NCBI GenBank assembly: GCA_023404715.1
Contig: JAEYAR010000108.1
Coordinates: 48,716-112,715 of the forward strand
Reading direction: 5' to 3'
Length of the DNA stretch: 64,000 nt
Origin: Bacillota bacterium
GTDB lineage: Bacteria > Bacillota > Clostridia > Christensenellales > Aristaeellaceae
Each line of letters opens with the position of its first letter. Position 1 is the stretch's first letter. The notes beneath the pieces are model-generated. The model was given only the letters and a program-made list of their open reading frames with translations. It had not been told where the DNA came from and did not search any database. Shown here in pieces: positions 16,244 to 24,944 of the stretch. A program made the translations under genes and the position numbers.

Positions 16244-17341
16244 TCAGGTGAGCGCGTGCTGCAGCTCTGATAGCAGCGCGCGGATCCGCTCGCGGCGGAG
16301 GGTGTAGCGAAAGCGTACGCCCTCCTTTTGTATGTCGACCAGCTCTTCGTTGAGCAGCTCGCTCATGTGATGAGAGACCGTCGCGCCCGTGAGCCCTGTG
16401 CGCTGCACGATCTCCTGGGCGTAAAGCGGGCCGTCGTAGAGCATGAAGAGGATCTGCAGCCGCCGTTTGTCGCACAGCGCTTTGAGCGGGCCGACCAGCG
16501 TATCCACGGGGTCGCGCCGCGCCTCCTCCTCTTCGACGGCGCAGAAGAGCACGCCCAGCCACAGGCGCGTGTTCGCCTGCAGGCCGAGATCCTGAGAGAA
16601 GTATTCGTCGCTTTCAAAGCTGAGGGAGGTAGCGCTGAAGGCCATGGGCTGCGCAGTGACGGCACTGACGTCGAGCGTGAGCCCGCGTTGCTTGAGAAAG
16701 GCCTCCAGGCTGCCGGCCTTGCGGAGGGCGGCGCCGAACTGCTCGCTGAAAAGCTCGGTTAGGGGCGCTAGCAGCGGCGCATGCCGCAAAAAGACGGGCT
16801 TCACCCGCTCCAGCAGCGCCTTGAGCGCGCGGCTGCGGTCATCGAATTGAAGGTAGAGCTCGTAGATCGCCCATTTGGTCGCCGCCGGGTAGCCGCTGCC
16901 CGCGAGCGTCACGCCAAAGCTTCCCTCCGTTACGGCGGGCAATTCCTCCTCCGCCGGCGGGGCGAAGTAGGCGGACACGAGCTGTGCGAGCAGGTCGCGA
17001 CGGGGAAGATCGCTCACCGGTAAGATGCGCGAGAGAAGGCGCTCGATGCGCAGGATATTCTGGGCCGGAAAGAGCGTCGTGCCGGGCAGCACGGCAAAAT
17101 CGGCCTGCAGATCCTCCCGACGAAGGGGGAGGGATGCGAGCACCGCGTCGTACACCCGCTCCAACGGCCCGAAGAGCGCGTCCGCCCGTGCGGAGGAGAG
17201 CGATAGGGTGCGCGCATAGTGCGCGCGCATCTTACTGGGCGGGCAAGGCGAGGAGGGCTCCTCGCTATCGCAGACATAGCACGAAAGGAGCGATAAGCAC
17301 TCCATTTCGACGTCGAGCTCGGGTAGCAGGGTAAATTCCAT
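16244..17341 (-). CDS. ArsR-type winged-helix regulator with a large N-terminal domain
   Basis: I start at the ATG at 17341 (MEFTLLPEL), with GGAGGT 6 bases upstream. At 365 residues it is three times the length of a classical ArsR protein. Residues 1-280 form a helical domain of unknown role. The winged helix is C-terminal: LKALCDKRRLQILFMLYDGP, then the recognition helix in GLTGATVSHHMSELLNEELV. No metal-binding ELCVCDL-type cysteine motif is present, so a metal sensor is unlikely. It lies 34 bases after the MFS exporter gene in the same unit, and paired operators stand at the promoter, so autoregulation is likely. Confidence 0.85.
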   Translation of the reverse strand: MEFTLLPELDVEMECLSLLSCYVCDSEEPSSPCPPSKMRAHYARTLSLSSARADALFGPLERVYDAVLASLPLRREDLQADFAVLPGTTLFPAQNILRIERLLSRILPVSDLPRRDLLAQLVSAYFAPPAEEELPAVTEGSFGVTLAGSGYPAATKWAIYELYLQFDDRSRALKALLERVKPVFLRHAPLLAPLTELFSEQFGAALRKAGSLEAFLKQRGLTLDVSAVTAQPMAFSATSLSFESDEYFSQDLGLQANTRLWLGVLFCAVEEEEARRDPVDTLVGPLKALCDKRRLQILFMLYDGPLYAQEIVQRTGLTGATVSHHMSELLNEELVDIQKEGVRFRYTLRRERIRALLSELQHALT

Positions 17342-17375
17342 CGGATGACCTCCATCGATCGTTATGTTACGGCGT

Positions 17376-18683
17376 CTATAGGGAATCGGGTCGCGCAAGG
17401 GGCGACTCCTCTTGAACGGGGGGCGTGGAGGCGTCTCCCAATCGGTCGAGGCTCTTTACGCGCGAGATGAGGAGATAAAACGCCAAGGATACAGCGCCGG
17501 CGAGCATCACGAGCGCTTCGAGCGGTAGGACGCTGGCGGCGGCGGAGCATAGGAACGCGCCCACGGGCATCGCCGCACAGAGCACGGCGTTGGATAGCCC
17601 GCTCGCCCGTCCCATGAGCTCCGGCGGGATGTTGCGCATGAAGGCGGAAGAGAAGAGCACGCTCTCCACCCCGACCCCGATGCCGAGACACAGGAGCACA
17701 AAGAGGATGGCGCCCATACGCGCCGCATATAGGGAAATGGCGGGCACGAGCCCCATGGCGAAGAGGCTCGACGCACAGAGCAGCCCGGCGCCTATGAACA
17801 GCGCGCGCCCCTTGAGGGGCAGCTTGGGCGTGAGAAACGCGCCGACCGCCATGCCCACGACCAAGGCGAGCTGTACGGCGGAGAGCATCGCCGGACCTGC
17901 GCCCAGCGAGTCCACGACGTAGGGCGTGCCCAAGACGTTGAGCGGCACCATGACGAGGTTCATCATCGCCCCGATCAGAAGCAGGACGAGCACAAAGCGG
18001 TCGCCGTGCAGGGCATAGCGCAGGCCCGAAGCGAGGCCCTCGCGCACATCTCGCAAGGTCGTCTTCTGCGCGGCTTTTTCCTCCTTCACGCGCATGAGCA
18101 GGATCAGCGCTGCCGAGAGAAGGAACGTGGCCGCGTCGATCATCAGCGCGCCGCTCGTTCCGATCAGCGCGACGATGCCGCCGGCCAAGCAGAGCCCTAC
18201 GATCTCCGATACGCGGCATAGCGTGCCGGAAAGCGCCGCACCGAGGGTATACTTATCCTCGTCCAGCAGCATGGGCATGAGCGCGGCGCTCGACGGCGCG
18301 CGCAGCGCTTCCAGGCACGAATTCATCACCGTAAAGGCCGCGAGCAGCACGGGCGTGAGCAGCCCGGCCGCATACAGCAGGGCGGTCGCCAGCACGAGGA
18401 CGCCGCGGCCGACGTCGCAAAGCGCCATCATGCGCCGCTTGTTCACGCGGTCCGCCCACACGCCCGAAAGGGGCTGCAGCAGGATGGTCGGCAGGTAGTT
18501 GATGCCCAGCAGCAGGGCCATCAGGGCGGCGCTGCCTGTGACCGCATACATCATCAGCGAGAAGGCGATGGCGTCCAGCGAGTCGCCAAAACGGCTGATC
18601 ACGTCCGCCAGGGTCATCTTGAGGAACTCCCGTTGGGTGCGCAGCGAGCGATATGTGCTTTTGTTAGATGACAATCTAAACAC
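17376..18683 (-). CDS. MFS transporter, drug/macrolide-efflux type
   Basis: A 435-residue major facilitator protein with about twelve helices. WADRVNKRRMMALCD is the cytoplasmic loop 2-3 motif (normally GxLADRxGRR), and RALFIGAGLLCASSLF lies in the second half. The start is a GTG at 18683; the first 22 residues (ending REFLKM) fit the family N-terminus, so I keep it over the in-frame ATG at 18617, though the ribosome-binding site is weak and an operator lies within these codons. It ends in TAG. Co-transcription with the ArsR-type regulator suggests inducible export of an unknown compound. Confidence 0.88.
   Translation of the reverse strand: MFRLSSNKSTYRSLRTQREFLKMTLADVISRFGDSLDAIAFSLMMYAVTGSAALMALLLGINYLPTILLQPLSGVWADRVNKRRMMALCDVGRGVLVLATALLYAAGLLTPVLLAAFTVMNSCLEALRAPSSAALMPMLLDEDKYTLGAALSGTLCRVSEIVGLCLAGGIVALIGTSGALMIDAATFLLSAALILLMRVKEEKAAQKTTLRDVREGLASGLRYALHGDRFVLVLLLIGAMMNLVMVPLNVLGTPYVVDSLGAGPAMLSAVQLALVVGMAVGAFLTPKLPLKGRALFIGAGLLCASSLFAMGLVPAISLYAARMGAILFVLLCLGIGVGVESVLFSSAFMRNIPPELMGRASGLSNAVLCAAMPVGAFLCSAAASVLPLEALVMLAGAVSLAFYLLISRVKSLDRLGDASTPPVQEESPLARPDSL
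18664..18679. promoter_or_regulatory. Operator copy 1 of the MFS-ArsR unit
   Basis: TTAGAT GACA ATCTAA. It lies about 30 bases downstream of the -10 box, inside the first codons if the GTG start is used. Same geometry as the copy at 18744. Confidence 0.7.
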
Positions 18684-18707
18684 AACCTTTCATCATTGTC
18701 TGACGAA

Positions 18708-18736
18708 AGGATACCATAGAGTTAGATGCATGTCAA
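18708..18736 (-). promoter_or_regulatory. Promoter of the MFS-ArsR unit
   Basis: On the minus strand TTGACA, 17 bases, TATCCT with a TGG extended -10. A lone TTAGAT half-site (18722-18727) sits in the spacer. Confidence 0.75.
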
Positions 18737-18743
18737 TTTAATG

Positions 18744-18759
18744 TTAGATTAAAATCTAA
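18744..18759. promoter_or_regulatory. Operator copy 2 of the MFS-ArsR unit
   Basis: TTAGAT TAAA ATCTAA, just upstream of the -35 box and 80 bases centre to centre from copy 1. That is close to eight helical turns and would suit cooperative binding or looping. Confidence 0.72.
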
Positions 18760-18772
18760 TGAATCGCGGAGA

Positions 18773-20818
18773 TCAACCGACTGCATTGCCGGAAAAGTCC
18801 GCGTCCACCGGGATGAGGGTAGGGGCGGGGGTGTAGACGGGTGCGGGCATGGCTGTAGACGGCGCCGTCGGGCCAAGCGTCGGCTCCGGGCCTGGCGTCG
18901 GTTCCGCGGTAAGGGGAAGCTCCGGCGCCGGCGTCATCGCCGGGGCGGGGTTCAGCGAGGGGCTGTAGAGCGCGGCGAGCGTATCCTTCCCGGCGACGCC
19001 GTCGACCGAGAGGCCGTGATCCTTTTGAAAGGCCTTGACGGCTGCGATGGTACCTTCGTAATAACCGCCCGTGACGGTGCCGGTGTAGTAGCCCAGGTCC
19101 GTCAACCGCCGCTGCAGGATGTACACGGCCTCGCTTTGGACGCCCCGTTTCAGCAAGCCGGTGTATTCGGGGAATGTGACGCCGTCGTAATACGGCTCCG
19201 CCGTGGGTTGGGGCGTCACGCTGGGTAGCATCGTGTCGTAGTCGAGCGCGGGGGGTTTGAGGGATTGTGTGAGCTCCGGGTCGGGCACGCCCTCGAAGAT
19301 GCGAATGACGGTTCCTGCCTGGCAGTTGTCGTAGATCCACTTTGCGTCGGCAACCAGGAGCCGGACGCATCCGTGCGAGGCGCGCTCGCCCAGCTTCTTA
19401 TAGGAGCTGACCGCGAGCTTGCGCACGTCGGGCTCGGTGTAGAGCACGGAGTGAAAGGCGTTGAGCGAATCGATGCGCGTCAGGTACTGCGCATGCGAGT
19501 CCCATTCCGGAAAGTAGCCCCAGCGCGCGCGTTTGCTGGGCATTTTGACGGTCTGAATGGGCGTGGGGTCGCTCTTCGTGCCGGTCGAGCAAATCATCCG
19601 GCGCACGAGGACGGTGTATTCGCCGCGCTCGTCCAGCCCGTAGGCGGTCGTGATCTGGTTGACCACGTCGACCTCGAGCATGTAAGGCATGGGCGCCGGG
19701 GTGGCGGTCGGGCGCGGCGTGGCGTCGGCGGTCACAGGCTGCGGCTCGAGAAAGAGCGCCTCCTGCGTGTCGCGGCCCGCGACGCCGTCCACCTTTAAAC
19801 CGTTGTTCTTTTGAAAGGCGCGTACGGCGGCGCGCGTTTGCTTGTAATAGCCGCCGGTGATCTTCGCGTCGTAATAGCCCAGCTCGAGTAAGCGCTGCTG
19901 CACTTGGGATACGTCGTCGCCGGTGGAGCCGTATTCGAGCTTGCGCTCGTAGGTAAAGGGCCGAGCCTCCGCGGTCGGCTGGGGCGTGGTGGCGACGGAG
20001 GCCGGACGCAGCGCGACGTCCGCGGCGGGCGGCGGGGTCTCGGCCGCCGCGCTTCCCACAGGCTGGGCGGTGGAGCCATCCTTTTGCACGGCCGCGCCCA
20101 TCATCGCATTCCAGGTGCTTTGGCCGACGATTCCATCGCTGCTCAGGGAGTTCTTCCTTTGAAAGGCCTCCACCGCCTGTTCCGTCTTGGCGTAATAGCC
20201 GCCTGTAAACTTTTCTTTAAAGTAGCCCAGCTCCGCAAGGCGCATCTGAACGGCCTTGACGTCGTCGCCCTCCATCCCGTGCTTGAGCAGCCGCGTCAGC
20301 TGCACGCCCTCGTAGACGGGGTTTGCGCCATCCGGCCCCGGCGTGGCGGTTGCGGGCACGATCCAGCCGTTTTGCGTGGCGGGGTCCGTGGGAGCGGGCG
20401 TGGCCTGCGGGGCAGAAGGCGGCATTGTCGCGACAGCGCCGCCGATCGAGGCGGCGTTTTCGTCCATCAGCGTATTCCAGGTGGTGGTGTTGACGCGGCC
20501 TGTCTGCGCCAGTCCCGTCTTTTGCTGAAAGGCGAGCACGGCCGCGGCGGTCGCCTGGTCGTATGTGTCGCCCATTCCGTCGGCGAGGAAGCCGAGCGCA
20601 AACAGACGCTGGCGCACCATCGCGACGGCCTCGCCTGTAGAGCCCTCGAAAAGCGCGGAAAAGGGCGTAGGCGCGGGCTCCGCCGCCTCCGGCTCGTCTG
20701 GCAGCGAGAAGTCGGAAAGCGGGTTTCTATATTCCTCGGGGATGATGATCGCCTCCTCCGCGCGCACGGCGGGGACGAATAAGAGCAAGATACAAAGCAG
20801 GGCAGCGGTGCGTTTCAT
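18773..20818 (-). CDS. L,D-transpeptidase (YkuD) with four peptidoglycan-binding domains
   Basis: Exported cell-wall enzyme that forms or edits 3-3 crosslinks between meso-diaminopimelate residues. The ATG at 20818 follows GGAGGG and begins a signal peptide (MKRTAALLCILLLFVPAVRA). In order: PG_binding_1 domain 1 (about residues 58-115), domain 2 (175-240), domain 3 (295-355), a YkuD domain with its catalytic SHGCVRL near residue 475, domain 4 (560-620), and a Pro/Thr-rich C-terminal tail. Each binding domain shows the pattern LGY(Y/F)xxxxTGGYYxxTxxAVxAFQ. Pro/Thr/Ala linkers separate them. At 681 residues it is long for the family, which usually carries one or two binding domains. It could act in spore or vegetative wall. 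Confidence 0.94.
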   Translation of the reverse strand: MKRTAALLCILLLFVPAVRAEEAIIIPEEYRNPLSDFSLPDEPEAAEPAPTPFSALFEGSTGEAVAMVRQRLFALGFLADGMGDTYDQATAAAVLAFQQKTGLAQTGRVNTTTWNTLMDENAASIGGAVATMPPSAPQATPAPTDPATQNGWIVPATATPGPDGANPVYEGVQLTRLLKHGMEGDDVKAVQMRLAELGYFKEKFTGGYYAKTEQAVEAFQRKNSLSSDGIVGQSTWNAMMGAAVQKDGSTAQPVGSAAAETPPPAADVALRPASVATTPQPTAEARPFTYERKLEYGSTGDDVSQVQQRLLELGYYDAKITGGYYKQTRAAVRAFQKNNGLKVDGVAGRDTQEALFLEPQPVTADATPRPTATPAPMPYMLEVDVVNQITTAYGLDERGEYTVLVRRMICSTGTKSDPTPIQTVKMPSKRARWGYFPEWDSHAQYLTRIDSLNAFHSVLYTEPDVRKLAVSSYKKLGERASHGCVRLLVADAKWIYDNCQAGTVIRIFEGVPDPELTQSLKPPALDYDTMLPSVTPQPTAEPYYDGVTFPEYTGLLKRGVQSEAVYILQRRLTDLGYYTGTVTGGYYEGTIAAVKAFQKDHGLSVDGVAGKDTLAALYSPSLNPAPAMTPAPELPLTAEPTPGPEPTLGPTAPSTAMPAPVYTPAPTLIPVDADFSGNAVG

Positions 20819-20943
20819 CCGGTCGGCACCCTCCTTTTCGTTGGCTTTGCCTCTATTGTATCCAAGCGGCGGATTTTTTGCAAGGTTTGTCGGGAATTGG
20901 TAAATGGCAACGAAAAGATTTTCCGGTTCTTCTTGTGAATGGG

Positions 20944-20973
20944 TTGACAAAAGAATGCATTGGGGAGTATCCT
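20944..20973 (+). promoter_or_regulatory. Promoter of the GntR/LacI-type regulator gene
   Basis: TTGACA, 18 bases, TATCCT. The operator at 20975 covers the expected transcription start. Confidence 0.75.
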
Positions 20974-20974
20974 A

Positions 20975-20991
20975 AAGCTGTAATACAGCTT
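20975..20991. promoter_or_regulatory. GntR-type operator at the regulator's own start site
   Basis: AAGCTGTA A TACAGCTT: 8-base arms around one base, sharing the core TGTANTACA with the site at 22171. Implies autorepression. Confidence 0.72.
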
Positions 20992-21006
20992 GGAGGGGTT
21001 TAATAC

Positions 21007-22125
21007 ATGCAAGGGAAGAGACCTTTAAAATATCAGGCGGCAGCGCGGGAATTGCTTACACGAATCGAAACCATGGCGCCGGGAACGCGCCTGCCCAACC
21101 GCAATGTGCTGGCGGGTGAGATGAAGATCGCCCGTTCAACACTGGAGCATGCGATTGCGGAACTGATAGCGCAGGGTTACCTGATCGCTCAGGACGGAAG
21201 CGGCACCTACGTCGCAGGCGCACACTTTCGCCGAAACGACGTACAGACGGCGGACCGTTGGTTGGCGCTGCGCGGGGAGCCTCCCGTGCTGAACAAGGAC
21301 ACATGGGCGATTCTGATCAGTTCCATTCTTTATGACGTTTACCCCAACATTCTGCGCAGCGTGCAGGATGTCGCACGCAACCATGACGTGAACCTGATCG
21401 TCTGCAACACGGATAACGATATTCAAACGCAGGAGGACTATCTTTACAAGCTGGCGAAAGGCGGCGTTAGCGGATTGGTCATCGTTCCAGCGATCTGCGG
21501 CAGCGCCAATCCCTGGGTTTTCCCGACGCTGCAAGCCTGCGGCATCCGCTTTGTCAGCTGCTTTCGGCCTATTCAAGGTTTCTTTATTCCAGGTGCTTAC
21601 GGAAATTCATTTCAAGCAGGCTATGTCGGTACACGGCAGTTGATGCGCCGCGGTTGCCGCCGCGTCGCCTTCTTCTCTTCGCCTATCTATCAGGGCTCTT
21701 ATGAGCGCTATCAGGGCTATTTAGCTGCGTTAAGTGAAGAGGATGGGAGGCCGCCCTTGGTATCATTTGAAGACAATTACCAATATGAGTCGGAGGGCAT
21801 CCCGAGAGCGGAGGAGCTGCTTAGCCGCCATCCCGAGATCGACGGTATCTTCGCCTTCAACGACCGCGTCGCTCGCTGCGCTTACGACACGCTACGCGCC
21901 CGCGGGCGCGAGCCGGGAGCCGACGTGATGGTGCTGGGCTGCGACAACACCAGTATCTGTGACGAGCTCAACCCGCGCTTGACCAGCATCGCTTTCCCGC
22001 TCTACGAGATCGGCCGGGCGGCGAGCGAGATGCTCTGGTCGCTCTCACAGGGGCAGACGCCGGAGCGGACACTGCAGGTATTCGGTTGCTCACTTGTCGA
22101 GCGGGAGAGTACGCTGGGAAAATAA
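21007..22125 (+). CDS. GntR-HTH/LacI-sensor hybrid transcriptional regulator
   Basis: The 372-residue regulator has a GntR winged helix at residues 1-70 (PGTRLPNRNVLAGEM, then ARSTLEHAIAELIAQGYL and GSGTYV). A periplasmic-binding-protein-like sensor follows (residues 95-370: GVSGLVIVPA, GIFAFNDRVA, VLGCDNTSIC). This AraR/LacI-like layout senses a sugar or a derivative. GGAGG precedes the ATG by 10 bases. It reads into the sialic-acid operon behind a terminator, and matching TGTANTACA palindromes lie at its own promoter and upstream of that operon, so it most likely represses both until a sialic-acid-related ligand binds. The ligand is inferred from context only. Confidence 0.92.
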   Translation: MQGKRPLKYQAAARELLTRIETMAPGTRLPNRNVLAGEMKIARSTLEHAIAELIAQGYLIAQDGSGTYVAGAHFRRNDVQTADRWLALRGEPPVLNKDTWAILISSILYDVYPNILRSVQDVARNHDVNLIVCNTDNDIQTQEDYLYKLAKGGVSGLVIVPAICGSANPWVFPTLQACGIRFVSCFRPIQGFFIPGAYGNSFQAGYVGTRQLMRRGCRRVAFFSSPIYQGSYERYQGYLAALSEEDGRPPLVSFEDNYQYESEGIPRAEELLSRHPEIDGIFAFNDRVARCAYDTLRARGREPGADVMVLGCDNTSICDELNPRLTSIAFPLYEIGRAASEMLWSLSQGQTPERTLQVFGCSLVERESTLGK

Positions 22126-22137
22126 CGTGTACACAGG

Positions 22138-22164
22138 CGGACGGAGGGCTCTGTCCGTTTTTTT
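22138..22164 (+). terminator. Rho-independent terminator after the regulator gene
   Basis: CGGACGGAG GGCT CTGTCCG (one G-U pair) followed by seven T. Confidence 0.88.
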
Positions 22165-22170
22165 AACTCA

Positions 22171-22189
22171 AAAGATGTATTACATCTTT
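22171..22189. promoter_or_regulatory. GntR-type operator upstream of the sialic-acid operon
   Basis: AAAGATGTA T TACATCTTT: a perfect palindrome with 9-base arms and the same TGTANTACA core as the site at 20975. Confidence 0.75.
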
Positions 22190-22222
22190 CGAGATGTACC
22201 AAAAATTTTGAAAAATTAATAA

Positions 22223-22258
22223 ATATGTATTTACATATGTCCAATCTTGTGTTATATT
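22223..22258 (+). promoter_or_regulatory. Promoter of the sialic-acid operon with overlapping palindrome
   Basis: TTACAT, 16 bases, TATATT with a TGT extended -10. The -35 is part of a further inverted repeat, ATATGTA TT TACATAT (22223-22238), whose spacer is one base longer than in the two operators, so it may be a weaker site. Confidence 0.6.
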
Positions 22259-22302
22259 GGTGTCATCGGGTTAGCAATATGTCTAAATAAGGAGGAAATT
22301 GT

Positions 22303-23928
22303 ATGTTTAAAAAGTGGGTCTCCATTGGACTGTCGGTGGCAATGCTCTTTACTGTGTCGGGCACAGCGCTGGCAGAGGCCTCGAAAGCGCCGAAGGACGC
22401 TCCCGTGATCACGATTTACCAGAATTCCGGCGCAGGCAACAGCACGGCCGGCAGCGAGGCGGGATCGACCGACGCAGGCTACAACATGGTGCAGCAATAC
22501 CTGTATGATCAGACGGGCGTATGGGTAGAAGCGCAGCTGGCTCCCAAGGAAAATGCCAAGGAAAAGCTCAATGTCATGCTCGCGGGCGGCGAGAAGATCG
22601 ATCTGTGGTGGGGCGACTGGCGCGACTATGCCGGAACGGGCATGATCCAGCCCTGGAACGATTTTCTGGAGGAATATCCGCTGATCTACGAAACCTGGGC
22701 CAAGTGGGACGCCTGGAGCGCCGTGACCGACGCGGACGGCAACATCTGGGGTATGCCGCGCATGACGCCGACCACGCCATATCAGCTGTTTTTCCGCGCA
22801 GATTGGCTGGACGAGCTGGACATGGAGGTCCCCTCCACGATGGAGGAAGTCAACGCTTACCTCTACGCGGTCAAGGAGCTGGACCCCTACGGCAACGGGC
22901 AAACCGTGCCTTTAGCGACCTCTAAGTATACGGATCTTGAGTACGCTTTTGTAGGCGGCTACGTGAAGACGGGCAACGGCATGTGGCTGGACGAGACGGA
23001 CGGCCTGGTGAAGCCCGTGTACCTGGCCGACGGCTACCTGGATTTCCTCGGGCAGATGGCGCAGTGGTATAAGGACGGCATCATCCACAAGGAAAGCTTC
23101 TCCTGGGATACCGCCACGATCCGCGACCAGATCGCCAAGGGCGCGGCAGCCGCGACGGCTACCTGGTACTCCAACATTACCACGCGCGACGCAATCCTGA
23201 CGGAAAATCTGTTGGCGAATACGGATTTCAGCCTGGAGAAGTACGACCGCGCCTTTGTGATTAATGAAAACGGTATCAAAGGCCCGAATGGCAACTTCAT
23301 CGAGACGCGCTCCAACGCCAACCCGAACGCGCTTTTGCTCAGCTCCGTATGCAAGAACCCCGAGGCGGCCCTCAAGTACATCAACTGGCAGTACGAGGCA
23401 TGGGAAAACTACTATACCACCTGCTTTGGGCTCAAAGACTATCACTGGCAGTATAACCCGGACGATCCGGATGCCCAGACGGTTACCTATGCGACCACCG
23501 GCTGGACGGACGAGAACGGAGCGCCCATGTATATGACCGTGGACGGCGAGCTGAGCTACGACAACACGATCGCTTATTATTCCAACTTCACCACCTCCAT
23601 CGGCCTGCCTACCGAGGTGTTGGGCACCAGTTACGATCAGTGGGGGCGCCAAAATATGCATAACCTTTGGCTACAGAGCCATTTGGATGACTTTGACGTC
23701 ACCAACGAGCCGGGTATCGAGTACGGCATCGTGTGGGATACCGTGGCTTTGGAGGAGAACGTGCCTTCTTATAACGACATCAAGACATACGTCTCCGAAC
23801 AGATGCCCAAATTCTTCATCGGCGAGCGTCCGCTGGAGGATTGGGATGCCTTCATCGCCGAGCTGGAGGGCATCGGCCTGCATCAGCTGATGGAGGAGTA
23901 TACCCGCCAGTACGAATTGCTTCGCTGA
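22303..23928 (+). CDS. Extracellular solute-binding protein of the sialic-acid-type ABC transporter
   Basis: The 541-residue protein has a signal peptide (MFKKWVSIGLSVAML, cleavage after ALA near residue 24) without a lipobox. The long body with many Trp/Tyr residues and motifs such as GDWRDYAGTGMIQPWND and NIWGMPR fits the large LplA/YtcQ class of binding proteins that serve LplB/LplC-type permeases. AAGGAGG is 9 bases before the ATG. It heads an operon with nanA and two sialidase-fold proteins, so N-acetylneuraminate, a sialoside or an anhydro form is the likely cargo. That is inference from context; the class is certain. Confidence 0.92.
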   Translation: MFKKWVSIGLSVAMLFTVSGTALAEASKAPKDAPVITIYQNSGAGNSTAGSEAGSTDAGYNMVQQYLYDQTGVWVEAQLAPKENAKEKLNVMLAGGEKIDLWWGDWRDYAGTGMIQPWNDFLEEYPLIYETWAKWDAWSAVTDADGNIWGMPRMTPTTPYQLFFRADWLDELDMEVPSTMEEVNAYLYAVKELDPYGNGQTVPLATSKYTDLEYAFVGGYVKTGNGMWLDETDGLVKPVYLADGYLDFLGQMAQWYKDGIIHKESFSWDTATIRDQIAKGAAAATATWYSNITTRDAILTENLLANTDFSLEKYDRAFVINENGIKGPNGNFIETRSNANPNALLLSSVCKNPEAALKYINWQYEAWENYYTTCFGLKDYHWQYNPDDPDAQTVTYATTGWTDENGAPMYMTVDGELSYDNTIAYYSNFTTSIGLPTEVLGTSYDQWGRQNMHNLWLQSHLDDFDVTNEPGIEYGIVWDTVALEENVPSYNDIKTYVSEQMPKFFIGERPLEDWDAFIAELEGIGLHQLMEEYTRQYELLR

Positions 23929-23940
23929 TGCGCATGACGC

Positions 23941-23968
23941 GGGCGGGTGGGCGCAAGCTCTCCCGCCC
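23941..23968 (+). promoter_or_regulatory. Intercistronic stem-loop after the binding-protein gene
   Basis: GGGCGGG pairs with CCCGCCC, with a few more pairs inside the loop, 12 bases after the stop codon. Same position as the stems at 4912 and 43039. Confidence 0.6.
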
Positions 23969-23991
23969 TTTGTTACGAGGGAGGATAAGCC

Positions 23992-24942
23992 ATGGTGAAG
24001 AGAAAGACCCTGACGCGTGCAGCGGCGGGGCGGCCGCTGCGTTACTACCTGAAGCGCGACCGCTTTTATTATCTGCTGATCGCGTTGCCCATGCTCTACT
24101 ATTTCGTCTACAAATACCTGCCCATGTTCGGCATTGTCATCGCCTTTCAGGATTACAAGCCCTTTTTGGGTATCCAGGGCATCTTCTCGGCGGATTGGGT
24201 GGGGCTGAAGCATTTTGCGCGTTTTTTCAACTCGATCTACTTTGGCCGCCTGATCCGCAACACGTTCTTGATCAGCTTTTATAACCTGCTGTTCTCCTTC
24301 CCCGCGGCGATCCTGCTGGCGCTGATGCTCAACGAGGTGCGCGCGCGCCGCTTCAAGCGCGTGGTGCAGACGGTCTCCTATCTGCCTCACTTTCTTTCGG
24401 CGGTCATCGTCTGCGGCATGATACGCCAGCTGCTGTCGACCGATGGCGGCCTCGTCAACTCGCTGGTCGTGGCGCTGGGCGGCGAGCCTATCTACTTCAT
24501 GGGCAGCACGCGATATTACCGCACCTACTACACCGCCTCCAGCGTGTGGCAGAGCATTGGTTGGAACTCCATCATTTATCTGGCGGCGATGAGCAACATC
24601 GATACCAGTCTGTACGAGGCGGCGGAGATTGATGGAGCGGGCATCTTTAAGAAGATGTGGCATGTCACGCTGCCAGCGCTGCTGCCGATCATCTCGATCA
24701 TGCTGATCTTCCGTATGGGCGATCTCCTCAACGTCGGTCACGAGAAGACGCTGCTGCTCTACTCTTCGCTGACCTACGAGGTGGCGGACATCATCAGTAC
24801 CTACGTATACCGCGAGGGACTGGAGGGCATGAAGTACTCCTACACCTCCGCCGTAGGCTTGTTCACATCGCTCATCTCTATGGTGATGGTGCTGTTATCC
24901 AACTATGCGGCCAAAAAGATGGGACAGGAAGGGGTGTGGTGA
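23992..24942 (+). CDS. ABC transporter permease, LplB type
   Basis: A 316-residue permease with six helices; the first follows a basic N-terminus (YYLLIALPMLYYFVYKYLPM). The EAA loop is SLYEAAEIDGAGIFKKMWHV near residues 204-223. GIVIAFQDYKPFLGI is characteristic of the LplB/YteP group that imports oligosaccharides with a separate shared ATPase. GGGAGGATAAGCC precedes the ATG. Two bases separate it from the second permease gene. Confidence 0.93.
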   Translation: MVKRKTLTRAAAGRPLRYYLKRDRFYYLLIALPMLYYFVYKYLPMFGIVIAFQDYKPFLGIQGIFSADWVGLKHFARFFNSIYFGRLIRNTFLISFYNLLFSFPAAILLALMLNEVRARRFKRVVQTVSYLPHFLSAVIVCGMIRQLLSTDGGLVNSLVVALGGEPIYFMGSTRYYRTYYTASSVWQSIGWNSIIYLAAMSNIDTSLYEAAEIDGAGIFKKMWHVTLPALLPIISIMLIFRMGDLLNVGHEKTLLLYSSLTYEVADIISTYVYREGLEGMKYSYTSAVGLFTSLISMVMVLLSNYAAKKMGQEGVW

Positions 24943-24944
24943 GG

